Shown: in pieces, positions 54,087-63,207 of the stretch
Layout of the letters: each line of letters begins with the position of its first letter
Numbering within the stretch: position 1 is the stretch's first letter
DNA from: DATFDN01 sp963818885
GTDB lineage: Bacteria; Pseudomonadota; Alphaproteobacteria; Acetobacterales; Acetobacteraceae
Reading direction: 5' to 3'
DNA length: 64,000 nt
Assembly (NCBI GenBank): GCA_963818885.1
Contig: CAWFTP010000003.1
Coordinates: 868,001 to 932,000, forward strand
Made by a program: the position numbers and the translations under genes
The notes under the pieces: generated by a model
Told to the model about the DNA's origin: nothing
What the model saw: the letters and a program-made list of their open reading frames with translations, nothing else
Database searches by the model: none

Positions 54087-54407
54087 CTATTCGCCTGCCT
54101 CAGAACGCTGATAGAGCTTACGCAGCCCGTCCGGCGCGGCCGCCACGACCTCGACAATCCGCAGGCGCACGACAGTCAGGTCGTCGATCGTGAGCCGCTT
54201 GGCCCGGCCTGTCCCCAATGTCAGGCCGCCGATCGCCAGTCGGCCAATAGCGAGGGCACCGAGTGCGACCGCCCCTACCGCCATGGCTCCGATAGCGAGC
54301 GCACCGATCGCCATCGCGCCGGTCCTGGAGGCCCCTACCTCCTGGCGCGCAATACGAACGGGCGGAGTCTCGGGCCGTACGGCAGGTGGTCTCGCAGTGT
54401 ACGTCAT
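54087..54407 (-). CDS. Small GA-I-GA repeat protein of unknown function
   Basis: A 106-residue protein. Its middle (about 32-66) is a run of A-[IVL]-G-A repeats: MAIGALAIGAMAVGAVALGA, then LAIGRLAIGGLTLG. It continues into LTIDDLTVVRLRIVEVV. A five-residue periodicity of Gly and aliphatic residues suggests a short beta-solenoid (pentapeptide-repeat or bactofilin-like), not a membrane helix. I do not recognise a named family. GAGGAG precedes the ATG at 54407. It converges on valS with 7 bases between the stops. Confidence 0.6.
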   Translation of the reverse strand: MTYTARPPAVRPETPPVRIARQEVGASRTGAMAIGALAIGAMAVGAVALGALAIGRLAIGGLTLGTGRAKRLTIDDLTVVRLRIVEVVAAAPDGLRKLYQRSEAGE

Positions 54408-54477
54408 GGCCGGCTCCTCGCAGCGCAGGCGCATGACAAGGGCAGCCGAGCACCCGGGGTCAAGCCTGCCGTCCCCT

Positions 54478-55149
54478 TTATGTGCGGCGTCGGCGCAGCC
54501 CCGCGAGGCCGAGCAGCGGCAACCCCAGCAGGGCCAGCGTCGCCGGCTCCGGCACCAGGGTCAACGTGAGCGGCCCGCGCGTTGTCGACAGGGGCGGCGT
54601 GGTGTCGAGCGAAAGCTCGATGAAAACGTCGAAGAAACTGTCGATCTTGAACTGGTCGCTGCCTACCGGCACGATCGAGGTCTCCCCGGTCGAGGTCTCG
54701 CTCGGATCAAGCCCGACCATCAGCGTGTGGCCGCCGAACGGGCCGGAGAAATCGACGTTGAGCAGCTCGGTCGAGAAGGTGCCCGTCTCGGTGGCCGTCG
54801 TCCTCCCCTGGACTAGCTGCTCGAATGTCCCGCTGAGCGCGACGTTGCCGATCGGGTGGCCGAGCAGGTCGGTCAGCGATGTCGTGAACGTGCCCGTCGA
54901 AACGATGTCCTCGCCCGCGGGAATGAACGTGGTGGAAGTTGGCGTGATGTTGGTGAGCGCACCCGGCGTGACGCAGACGCCGGCGAAAACGAAGCACCCG
55001 GCGCCTCCGGTCGTGGCATACACCGCGTTGGGCGGCGGTAGCGTCGCGGTCGGATAGATCCCCGCGACGGCGCTGCCGGCGCTCCCCACGCCCAGCAGCA
55101 GTGCCGCGAATGCCAATGCAGCTGATATGCGGCGCGCAACCGTCTGCAT
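54478..55149 (-). CDS. PEP-CTERM-anchored exported protein
   Basis: A 223-residue protein with a signal peptide (RISAALAFAALLLGVGSAG) and a C-terminal PEP-CTERM sorting signal: VPEPATLALLGLPLLGLAGL followed by RRRR. The Ser/Thr/Gly-rich body is beta-prone, as is common for this group. Such proteins are cut by exosortase and linked to exopolysaccharide or the cell surface. No exosortase gene is in the window. The ATG at 55149 has GGGAGGG upstream. Confidence 0.85.
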   Translation of the reverse strand: MQTVARRISAALAFAALLLGVGSAGSAVAGIYPTATLPPPNAVYATTGGAGCFVFAGVCVTPGALTNITPTSTTFIPAGEDIVSTGTFTTSLTDLLGHPIGNVALSGTFEQLVQGRTTATETGTFSTELLNVDFSGPFGGHTLMVGLDPSETSTGETSIVPVGSDQFKIDSFFDVFIELSLDTTPPLSTTRGPLTLTLVPEPATLALLGLPLLGLAGLRRRRT

Positions 55150-55259
55150 GCTACCCTCCCCCGCGGGTTCGCCTCGCCGGGGATTAAGCATCCGGTAATT
55201 CCGGCGAGCAACCAGAAAGCGCGGCGGGGAATTGCCAGCCGCGCCTTATGCTGGTGTCG

Positions 55260-55661
55260 TCACGCAGGCTTGAACATCGCCATCGGCGGGCCGCCCTCGC
55301 TCGGCACGAAGGTCAGCTTCACCTTCTGGCCGATCTTGATGCTGTCGAGGTCGGTGTCGACGACGTTGGTCATCATCGTCGGCCCCTCCGCAAGCGTCAC
55401 GTAAGCGATCGCATACGGCACCTCGGCGCGCTTCATCACGCTGAACGAATAGATCGTGCCGTTGCCCGACGCCTCATTCCAGGCGAGGTCCTGGCTGAAG
55501 CAATACGGGCAGATGGCGCGCGGGTACCAATGCGAGCGCCCGCAGGAATTGCATTTGGGGACGATCAGCTTGCCGGACGCGGCGCCGTCGAAGACGCGCT
55601 TGGTCTCGGGATTGCTGTTGCTGTCGCCGACGAACGGGATCTTGCGCTGCTGATAGGCCAT
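55260..55661 (-). CDS. DUF35 zinc-ribbon/OB-fold partner of thiolase
   Basis: A 133-residue protein. The rubredoxin-like ribbon has CNSCGRSHWYPRAICPYC (two CxxC), followed by the OB-fold segment GTIYSFSVMKRAEV and GPTMMTNVVD. DUF35 proteins accompany thiolase-like enzymes and are thought to channel acyl-CoA intermediates. The thiolase gene lies 4 bases upstream on the same strand, so the two form one operon. Confidence 0.9.
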   Translation of the reverse strand: MAYQQRKIPFVGDSNSNPETKRVFDGAASGKLIVPKCNSCGRSHWYPRAICPYCFSQDLAWNEASGNGTIYSFSVMKRAEVPYAIAYVTLAEGPTMMTNVVDTDLDSIKIGQKVKLTFVPSEGGPPMAMFKPA

Positions 55662-55665
55662 CGTC

Positions 55666-56838
55666 TCACTCCCGCTCCATGATCAGCGTCGCCGAGCCGT
55701 GCCGCGTGCCGAGCGAGCCGCCCGTGCCGTGCGCCAAGGCGAGGCTGCAATCCTTCACCTGCACTTTCGGGTGCGCCTCGCCGCGCAACTGGCGCACCGC
55801 CTCGATCACCTTGGTGATGCCGCCGCGGTTCGCCGGGTGGTTGTTGCACAGTCCGCCGCCATCGGTGTTGAACGGCAGCTTGCCAACGCCCGAGATCAGG
55901 TTGCCGTCGGCGACGAACCTGCCGCCCTGCCCTTTCTCGCAGAAGCCAAGATCCTCGATCTGCATCAACACCGTGATGGTGAAGCTGTCGTAGATCGAGG
56001 CGTATTTGATGTCGGCGGGCTTCACGCCGGCCATCTCGAACGCCGCCGGGCCCGACCAGCGCGCCCCGGAGAAGGTGAGGTCCACATCGCCGCCGAACTG
56101 GCCCTTCGGCGCCTCACCCATGCCCAGCACCTTGATCTTCGGGCGCTTCAGGCTGCGCGCGATCTCCGGCTTCACCACGATCAGCGCCCCGCCGCCATCG
56201 GTGATGACGCAGCAATCGAGTCGGTGCAGCGGACTCGCGATCATCGGCGACTTCACCACGTCCTCGACCGTCACCACGTCGCGCAGCAGAGCGTGCTCGT
56301 TGTATTGCGCGTGCTGCGACGCGGCGACCTTGATCCAGGCGAGCTGCTCGCTGGTGGTGCCGTACTGGTGCATGTGCCGCTGCGCGCACATCGCGTACAT
56401 GTTCGCGACCGTGGGCCCATACGGATATTCGAACTGCATGTCAGGCTGCGCCGGGTTGCCGGCGCGCGCCGCGGTCCCGGTGGCCTGGCCCTCGCTGCGC
56501 GGCCGTCCGGCGAGCGTGATGAGGCGCGACATTGCAGCGCCCGGCGGCGATCGCCTCGGCGGCATGCGCGACCAGCATCAGGTAGGACGAGCCGCCGATG
56601 TCGGTCGCGTCGATATGCCGAGCTTGTTCAGGTTCATGTAGTCGATCATGTTGATCGGGCCCATGCCCGGCGCGTCGCCGGCGCAGAAATACCCGTCGAC
56701 GTCGTCCTTGCTCAGCCCCGCGTCCTTCAGCGCGCCGAGCGCGCATTCGGCATGCAGCAACGCGACCGATTTGTCCGGCGCCTTGCGCGTCGGATGCTCG
56801 AAGGCGCCGGCAATATATGCCGCCCCTTTCAGGCTCAT
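55666..56838 (-). pseudogene. Thiolase-like acyl-CoA acetyltransferase, SCP-x/lipid-transfer type (two frameshifts)
   Basis: About 391 residues. The start MSLKGAAYIAGAFEHPTRKA, the middle ATDIGGSSYLMLVAHAAEAI and the long C-terminal half (TDGGGALIVVKPEIARSL, ADIKYASIYDSFTITVLMQI, CNNHPANRGG) belong to the non-decarboxylating thiolases linked to DUF35. Frame breaks lie at about 56617-56622 (one base missing) and 56522-56527 (one extra C). Neither is at a GANTC site. The DUF35 partner follows in the operon. ATG 56838 has GGAGGAG upstream. It could be functional if both are read errors. Confidence 0.8.
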
Positions 56839-56908
56839 GCGATGTCTCCTCCACCAAATGGAATGGGCCGATCCTGGCACGCGGCATCCGGGCGCGCTAG
56901 TCTCCGGC

Positions 56909-58271
56909 GTGCCCGCGCTCCTCGTTCCGCCGAAGCCGCCCGTGCCCGCGCGGGACCTGCCGTTGCGCGCCTTCCTGCGCGCGACGCGCACCAACGCGCT
57001 GTCCATGTGGTCGCAAGCAGCGTACGAGGAGCCCGCGCGCGATCGGGCGATTCTTCGGGCGCGTCAACGCGCTGCTCAACGACCCCGAAGCAATTCGCCA
57101 TGTGCTGGTCGAGAACCCGGAGAACTACCGCCGCTCACCGGCCGCGGTGCGCGTCCTCCGCCCGCTGACCGGCAACGGGCTGCTGCTCTCGGAAGGTGAG
57201 GACTGGCGCCTGCAGCGGCGCACGATCGCCCCAGCGCTGGCCCCGCGCGTGCTGCCGATGCTCGCCCGCCATATCCTTGCGGTCACGGATGAAACGATAA
57301 TCGCGCTGCGCCTAAAGGCCGCCGCGCCGGTCGAGCTGTTCCCCATCATCCAGCGCGCCGCGCTCGAGATCGCCGGGCGTTCGATGTTCTCGCTGGAAAT
57401 GGGCGAATTCGGCGCCGGCCTGCGCGCCATGATCGCCGAATTCGGCATGCGCCACGCGCGCCCCTACCTGCTCGACCTGATCGTGCCAGCCTCCATTCCG
57501 ACACCGCGTGACGTCGGGCGTTGGTTGTTCCACCGCCGCTGGATGCGCTTCATGGAGCGCATTATGCGCGCGCGCGAGGCGGTCCCGCCGGCGCCCGAGG
57601 CACGCGATCTCTTCGACCTCCTGCGTGCCGCGCGCGATCCCGAGACCGGGCGCGGCTTCACGCCCGCGCAACTGCGTGACCAGGTCGCGACGCTGATCCT
57701 CGCCGGACACGAGACGACCGGCGTTACGATCTTCTGGGCGCTCACGCTGCTGGCCCAGTCGCCGGCGGCGCAGGCACGCGTTGCCGAGGAGGCACGCGGC
57801 CTTGACCTCGGCGCCATCGTCGCGGGCGGCGACATCCCTGATCTGCCTTATACCCGTTCGGTGGTGAGCGAGACGCTGCGTCTCTACCCACCCGCGTTCA
57901 CCCTGACGCGCATGGCGCGCGGCGCGGATCGCGCAGGCGGCGTCGACCTGCCGCGCGGCTCGATCATCCTAATCGCGCCCTGGGTCCTCCACCGGCACCG
58001 CGCCTACTGGTCCGATCCGGACGCGTTCGATCCTGACCGCTTCTCCGCCGATGCGCCCGTGCCGGCGCGCTTCACCTACCTGCCGTTCGGCGCCGGGCCG
58101 CGAGTCTGCGTCGGTGCGCAATTCGCGCTGACCGAGGCGACGCTGGTGCTTGCATCGCTGATCAAGGCTTTTGTGGTGACGCTCCCCGGAGCACGCCCGG
58201 TCGTGCCGGTCGCGGTGGTGACAACGCAGCCCGACCACTCGCCGGAGTTCGCCCTGCGAACGCGGGCCTGA
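56909..58271 (+). pseudogene. Cytochrome P450 (one frameshift near 5' end)
   Basis: A bacterial P450 of about 453 residues. I-helix AGHETTGVTIFW, the ExxR in SETLRLYPP, and the haem loop FGAGPRVCVGAQFALTE with its Cys thiolate are all intact. It inserts oxygen from O2 into an unknown substrate and needs external redox partners; none is adjacent. The N-terminal frame from GTG 56909 (VPALLVPPKPPVPARDLPL) breaks at the G3 run 57045-57047. One G fewer gives ARDRRFFGRVNALLNDPE. An intact GATTC begins two bases downstream. It is divergent from the thiolase gene with 70 bases between. Confidence 0.84.
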
Positions 58272-58286
58272 ACTGGCTACCGACTC

Positions 58287-58884
58287 CTACAGGCACGCCG
58301 CCCGCAACTGCGCGAAGGCGCGCGCCCGGTGGCTGAGCGTGTCCTTCTCCGCGGGCGCCATCTCCCCGAACGTACGCGTCGCCCCGAGCGGCACGAACGT
58401 CGGATCATAGCCGAAGCCCCGCTCCCCGCGTGGCGGCCAGGCAGTTGTGCCGTCGACCCGGCCGAGAAAGGTCTCCGTATGCCCGTCCTGCCAGGCGAGG
58501 CAGAGCGCGGCGATGAACCAGGCCCGCCGGTCGGCCGCCGTCCCAATCTCCCGCTGCACGCGCGCCATCGCCGGAGCGAAATCCTTGCCGGGTCCCGCCC
58601 AGCGCGCCGAATAGACACCGGGCGCGCCGCCCAGGGCGGCGACGCAGAAGCCCGAAATCGTCGGCTAGCGCCGCCTCCCCGCTCGCCCGCGCCGCTGCCA
58701 GCGCCTTGATGCGCGCGTTTCCGGCGAAGTCGGAAGCGGTCTCCTCCGGCTCCGGCAGGTCAAGGTCTCCGGCAGAGACGGCGGAGAAGCCCAGCGGCGC
58801 GATCAACGCCTCGATCTCGCGCAGCTTGCCCGGATTATGAGTAGCGATGACCAGCCGCGAGCCCGGCGCAATCCGGCGCGCCAT
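58287..58884 (-). pseudogene. rdgB: XTP/dITP pyrophosphatase RdgB (one frameshift)
   Basis: About 199 residues. IATHNPGKLREIEALI opens the family and ARASGEAALADD precedes the break. The C-terminal GERGFGYDPTFVPLGATRTF and EKDTLSHRARA carry the substrate pocket. It removes non-canonical purine triphosphates. The break is at the A3 run 58655-58657. Removing one base gives ADDSGFCVAALGGAPGVYSA, the invariant family sequence, and creates GAATC. A lesion in such a conserved gene is more likely a read error. The start overlaps the rph stop by one base. Confidence 0.88.
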
Positions 58885-59603
58885 CACACCCCGCCCAACG
58901 CGCCGCGTTGCGCGGCGAACAGTGCCGCCGCACCCTGGCGGGCCAGCGCCAGGAGGCTACCCAGCTGCGGCTCGGTGAACGGCGCCTGCTCGGCGGTCGC
59001 CTGCACCTCGACGATCCCGCCGGCGTCGGTCAGCACGAAATTGGCATCCGCCTCGGCGTTGGAATCCTCGTCATAGTCAAGATCGAGCACCCCTTCCCCA
59101 CCGACGATCCCGCACGACACCGCGGCGACCTGGCCAGTTAGCGGGTCACGCGCGAGGACCCGGCCGTCGCGCAGCTTCCGCAGCGCGAGGGCGAGCGCCA
59201 CCCACGCCCCGGTGATCGCCGCGCAGCGCGTACCGCCATCGGCATTCAGCACGTCGCAATCGAGCGTGATCGTCATCTCGCCCATCGCCGCGCGGTCGAC
59301 GACGGCGCGCAGAGAACGGCCGATCAGGCGCTGGATTTCCTGCGTGCGCCCCGACTGCTTGCCGCGCGCCGCCTCGCGATCGCCTCGGGTGTGGGTTGCG
59401 CGCGGCAGCATCCCGTACTCCGCCGTCACCCAGCCCTTGCCCGAGCCGCGCATGAAGGGCGGGACACGCCCCTCCACGCTCGCCGCGCACAACACCTCGG
59501 TGTTGCCGATGCGAATCAGGCAGGACCCTTCGGCGTGGCGGGCGAAGCCGGTGACGAGGGAGACGGCGCGAAGCGCATCGGGGGCGCGGCCGGATGGGCG
59601 CAT
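58884..59603 (-). CDS. rph: Ribonuclease PH
   Basis: A 239-residue phosphorolytic 3'-5' exoribonuclease that trims tRNA 3' ends. It begins RPSGRAPDALRAVSLVTGFA. GSGKGWVTAEYGMLPRATHT, SGRTQEIQRLIGRSLRA and LDCDVLNADGGTRCAAITGA are diagnostic blocks. rdgB follows in the same operon, and hrcA is divergent upstream with a GST gene between, close to the classical alphaproteobacterial layout. Confidence 0.96.
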   Translation of the reverse strand: MRPSGRAPDALRAVSLVTGFARHAEGSCLIRIGNTEVLCAASVEGRVPPFMRGSGKGWVTAEYGMLPRATHTRGDREAARGKQSGRTQEIQRLIGRSLRAVVDRAAMGEMTITLDCDVLNADGGTRCAAITGAWVALALALRKLRDGRVLARDPLTGQVAAVSCGIVGGEGVLDLDYDEDSNAEADANFVLTDAGGIVEVQATAEQAPFTEPQLGSLLALARQGAAALFAAQRGALGGV

Positions 59604-59674
59604 GGCATGGGGCTCCTGGGACTGACCGCCATTTGCCGACGGACCGGCCGTGACGCAAGGCGACCGGCCGCCAC

Positions 59675-60298
59675 TCAGCCGTTGCGCGGCACTACGTATT
59701 CGGCGGGATAGGTCGCCTGAAACTCAGGCCGCGCCTCGCAGCGCGCCGACAGCGCGTCGAGCGCCTTGTAGCGGCCGGGCGGCAGCAGGCCCGTGTTCGC
59801 CAGCCGCATGTAGCGGATCATGCAGGCGCTGGTGATCTGGGCCTGATCGAGCCTTGCCTCGGCCGGCCACTCCTCCGCGGCGAGCCTCTCGATCGCGCCC
59901 GCGGCCTGCGTGCGACAACGCTCGATCCAATCCGGCCAGCGATACGCAGAGGGACGCACGACCTGTTCGTAGACCGCCGCGCCGGCCTTCTCCACGGCCC
60001 CCACCGCCAGGGCAACACGCCACAAGCACTGCCGGCGCGCGCTCCCGGTCGCCGGCACGAGCGCCCGCTCGGGCCCGACACGCTGGTCGAGCCAGTCGAG
60101 AATGGTTGCGGAGTCAATCAGTGTCTCCCCGTTATCGAGGATCAGCGAGGGGATGCGGCCAAGCGGATTGATCCGGCGCATCGCTTGGAAATCCGCGAAC
60201 ACCGAGCGCGTATCATGCTCGTAGGCGAGGCCCTGGACCCGCAGCGACACCGCCACCCGGCGCACGAAGGGGGAATCGTATTGCCCGACCAAGATCAT
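59675..60298 (-). CDS. Glutathione S-transferase family protein
   Basis: A 207-residue GST. The N-terminal thioredoxin-fold domain starts with LVGQYDSPFVRRVAVSL; the glutathione-binding segments are NPLGRIPSLILDNGETLIDS (cis-Pro, then Asp-Ser for the gamma-glutamyl group). A helical C-terminal domain follows. It may conjugate electrophiles or serve in stress defence. It is inserted between rph and hrcA, where the gap is usually short. Confidence 0.88.
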   Translation of the reverse strand: MILVGQYDSPFVRRVAVSLRVQGLAYEHDTRSVFADFQAMRRINPLGRIPSLILDNGETLIDSATILDWLDQRVGPERALVPATGSARRQCLWRVALAVGAVEKAGAAVYEQVVRPSAYRWPDWIERCRTQAAGAIERLAAEEWPAEARLDQAQITSACMIRYMRLANTGLLPPGRYKALDALSARCEARPEFQATYPAEYVVPRNG

Positions 60299-60363
60299 GG
60301 TTCCGGACTCCTAGCACAGCCTGCGATTGACCCGGGGGGCTCCGCCTCCCTAAGTGTACCAGC

Positions 60364-61450
60364 GTGCCGAAAGACAGCATGACCCAGATCGGCGGCCCAT
60401 TCCGCGATCAACCGACACCCGGTCTCGACGCCCGCGCGGCGGCGGTGCTGCGCGAGATCGTCGAGCAGTATGTCGAGACCGGCGAGCCGGTCGGCAGCCG
60501 CACGCTCTCGCGCCGCCTGCCGCTCAACCTCTCGCCCGCCACGATCCGCAATGTCATGGCGGACCTCACCGATGCCGGGCTGCTGTTCTCGCCGCATACC
60601 TCCGCCGGGCAACTCCCGACCGATTACGGCCTGCGCCTGTTTGTGGACGGGCTGCTGCATTTCGGCGAACTGGCCGATGAGGACCGGGAATCGATTGCCG
60701 CGGCGCTGGCCGCCTCCGGACGCAGCCTCGAGAACACGCTCGCCGATGCCAGCTCCCTGCTCGCCGGCCTCTCGTCGGCGGCGGGCCTCGTACTTGCCCC
60801 CAAGACCGAAGGCCCGCTGCGCCATATCGAGTTCGTGCCCCTCGGATCTGGGCGCGCCCTTGTCGTGCTGGTCGCCGCCGACGGGCATGTGGAAAACCGG
60901 GTCATCGACATCCCGGCGGGCCTGCCGCCCTCGGCCCTGCAGCAGGCGGGCAACTACCTCAACGCCCGGCTCGCCAACCGCCCGCTCGGGGAGCTGCGGC
61001 GGATCGTCGCGGACGAGATGGCGGCCAACCGGACCGAGCTCGACACCCTCGCCGCCTCGGTCGTGGAGGCGGGCCTCGCCACCTGGACCGGTGAAGGGCG
61101 CGGCGGCAGCCTGATCGTGCGCGGCCAGGCGCGGCTGTTGGCGGACGTCACGCAGATCGGGCACCTCGCCGCCATCCAAGCCCTCTTCGAGCGGCTGGAG
61201 GCGCAGGAGACCATGCTGCGGCTGCTGGAGCTGGCCGAGAAATCCGACGGCGTGCGCATCTTCATCGGCGCCGAGAGCGGCCTGTTCTCCACCTCTGGCA
61301 TCTCGATGGTCGTCGCCCCAGCCCGGGCCGAGGACACCGGCCGCATCGTCGGCGCCATCGGCGTCATCGGCCCAAGCCGAAATCAACTATGGGCGGATTA
61401 TCCCGGTGGTGGACTATACGGCGCGCGTAATCGGCCGGCTGCTGGGATAA
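60364..61450 (+). pseudogene. hrcA: Heat-shock repressor HrcA (one frameshift near 3' end)
   Basis: About 362 residues. The N-terminal winged helix (VLREIVEQYVETGEPVGSRT and LNLSPATIRNVMADL) and the middle domain are intact. HrcA represses groESL/dnaK through CIRCE operators with GroEL as thermosensor. The frame breaks at the A3 run 61380-61382. Removing one A gives INYGRIIPVVDYTARVIGRL and ends at TAA 61448-61450, as the family does, and creates GAATC. Unedited, it reads to 61503 with a nonsense tail. grpE does not follow, and I see no CIRCE inverted repeat upstream. Confidence 0.9.
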
Positions 61451-61472
61451 CCGCTGAACACGGGAGCAGCGA

Positions 61473-61778
61473 GTGGGCGATGCAAAAAGTCTTTTCGTCG
61501 TGATCCGCCGCTATGGAGGACCGTTCGATCCGCGAAAGCCGCTCGAGATGCAGCCCGAATGGGAGGCCCACCGCGCCTTCATGAATGTCCTGGAGACAAG
61601 CGGTATGTCGCGCCTCGGCGGGCCACTCGAGGAGACCGGGGAGGTCCTCCTCGTCTTCCGCGCCACGACCGCGGCCGAGATCGATGCGTGCCTGAAGGAC
61701 GACCCGTGGACCAGATCAGGCATCCTCTCCACCGTGCGGATTGCGCGATGGGACCTGCGGATCGGCGGGGTCGCATAA
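61473..61778 (+). CDS. YCII-related domain protein
   Basis: A 101-residue protein of the YciI-like dimeric alpha+beta fold. EAHRAFMNVLETSGMSRLGG, LLVFRATTAAEIDACLKDDP and WTRSGILSTVRIARWDLRI follow the family pattern with the conserved His near residue 33. Function is unclear; relatives are proposed to act in aromatic degradation or as small dehalogenase-like enzymes. It starts at GTG 61473 with GGAG upstream, 22 bases after hrcA. Confidence 0.8.
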   Translation: MGDAKSLFVVIRRYGGPFDPRKPLEMQPEWEAHRAFMNVLETSGMSRLGGPLEETGEVLLVFRATTAAEIDACLKDDPWTRSGILSTVRIARWDLRIGGVA

Positions 61779-61784
61779 CCGGCC

Positions 61785-62558
61785 ATGCTTGGCAGCAAGG
61801 ACTACGGCTCGCCCTCTGCCTTTCTGCCAGAGAACCTGTTGCACGAGGCGCGCCGCCAGCGCGGCATCCCAGACGAGCCCGTGCCTGCGGTGTGCGCGCT
61901 CGATCCAGACGGCGATATAGTGCGCGCGCTGCGGACGTCCGGGCATTCCGAGCCGGCACCGGGCTGGGCCTGCTATCATACGACGATGGAAGTCACCCGA
62001 CGCGCCGGAATCACGATCGGCGTCGTCGAACTCGCGGTCGGCGCGCCCTTCGCGGTTCTCGTCGCCGAGCAACTCTTCGTCTCGGAATGCCGCTTGCTGA
62101 TCAGCGTCACCTCCGCGGGACAGATCAGGCAGCTCGGACCACCCCCGTATTTCGTGCTGATCGACCGCGCACTGCGCGATGAGGGAACCAGCTTCCATTA
62201 CCTGCCCCCGTCGCCGATCGCCGAGGCGGAGCCCGCACTCATCGCACGCGCACTCACCAGTCTCGCCGACCTCGGCGTGACGGTGCACCGCGGCATGTCC
62301 TGGACGACCGACGCGCCGTATCGGGAGACCGAGGCGGCGATCGCCGCGGCGCGCGAGCAGGGCGCGCTCGCCGTGGAGATGGAAGCCGCCGCGCTCTACG
62401 CCTTCGCGCGGGCGCGACACCGAGACGTGCTCTGCTTCGCCCATGTCACCAATCAGATGGCCCGTGTCGAGGGCGACTTCGAAAAGGGCGAGCAGGACGG
62501 TGCCTGGACCTCGCTCGACTTGATCGCGGCCGCTGCGCGCGCTTGCGGGTTCAGCTGA
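61785..62558 (+). CDS. Nucleoside phosphorylase (PNP/UDP family)
   Basis: A 257-residue phosphorylase of the NP-I fold. RGMSWTTDAPYRETEAAI, then QGALAVEMEAAALYAFA, is the family's ribose-binding Glu-Met-Glu region. LISVTSAGQ replaces the usual glycine-rich phosphate segment. It splits nucleosides or a 5'-modified nucleoside with phosphate; hopanoid-associated phosphorylase (HpnG) is a distant relative, but the N-terminus here differs. It follows the YCII gene by 6 bases and overlaps the tail of the DoxX gene by 8. Confidence 0.85.
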   Translation: MLGSKDYGSPSAFLPENLLHEARRQRGIPDEPVPAVCALDPDGDIVRALRTSGHSEPAPGWACYHTTMEVTRRAGITIGVVELAVGAPFAVLVAEQLFVSECRLLISVTSAGQIRQLGPPPYFVLIDRALRDEGTSFHYLPPSPIAEAEPALIARALTSLADLGVTVHRGMSWTTDAPYRETEAAIAAAREQGALAVEMEAAALYAFARARHRDVLCFAHVTNQMARVEGDFEKGEQDGAWTSLDLIAAAARACGFS

Positions 62559-63207
62559 TGGCCCGATAGGCGCGGGTGATGAAACCCCGTCGGCGCAGCC
62601 ATTCCGGCGGATCGCGGCGCAGCATCGCGTCCAGCCCGAACCCCCTGCCGGCCGCGTCTGCTGCAAGGAACCCAAGCACCAGGAGCAGGAACATATACTG
62701 CCACGGCCACTCGCTGCCGTTGTGGTAGAGCCCGAGCCAGATATTCGCCGTCAGCGCCATCGCCGCGACAGCCGCGGGGCGGATGAGGAAACCCAGGAGT
62801 AGCGCGATCGCGAAGCTCGTCTCCGCCGCGTACGCCACGATGTTGATGAGGGCGACGTGCGGAATTAGCACGTCCCGATAGAAATTCCTGATCGCCGGCC
62901 AGGCTGCGTTGGTGGCGATCTGGTTGATCCAGTAGGTGAAACCGCCCGAGACTGGCAGCGGCAGCTTCCACAGCGAGCCCTGGAACCACATCGCGCCGAT
63001 CAGCGATCGCGCAATCCACAGGTACACGTTGAAGGCCGTGCGCTGGCTGCGGTCCGCGCGCCAGTTCGCGACCAGCAGCGCGAGATTGGCCACAACCAGC
63101 AGGTCGAAAAACACGATCAGCGGGTACTGACCCCAGCCAATCGGCTTGTAGTTGTCGTCGTAACCGATAAGGAAGAGGAGGCTATCGAGGAACGGATTCG
63201 TTCGCAT
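62551..63207 (-). CDS. DoxX-family integral membrane protein
   Basis: A 218-residue protein with four or five hydrophobic helices. IARSLIGAMWFQGSLWKLPL, then YAAETSFAIALLLGFLIRPA and ANIWLGLYHNGSEWPWQYMF, resemble DoxX / thiosulfate:quinone oxidoreductase small-subunit proteins. The C-terminus is a soluble Arg-rich tail. Function in this branch is uncertain. Its start overlaps the glycosyltransferase stop by 26 bases. Confidence 0.82.
   Translation of the reverse strand: MRTNPFLDSLLFLIGYDDNYKPIGWGQYPLIVFFDLLVVANLALLVANWRADRSQRTAFNVYLWIARSLIGAMWFQGSLWKLPLPVSGGFTYWINQIATNAAWPAIRNFYRDVLIPHVALINIVAYAAETSFAIALLLGFLIRPAAVAAMALTANIWLGLYHNGSEWPWQYMFLLLVLGFLAADAAGRGFGLDAMLRRDPPEWLRRRGFITRAYRAIS

Noticed and set aside
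61785..62558. Nucleoside phosphorylase as HpnG of the hopanoid pathway
   Set aside because: It lies 56 kb from the hpn operon and its N-terminal half differs from HpnG; the general family call is safer.
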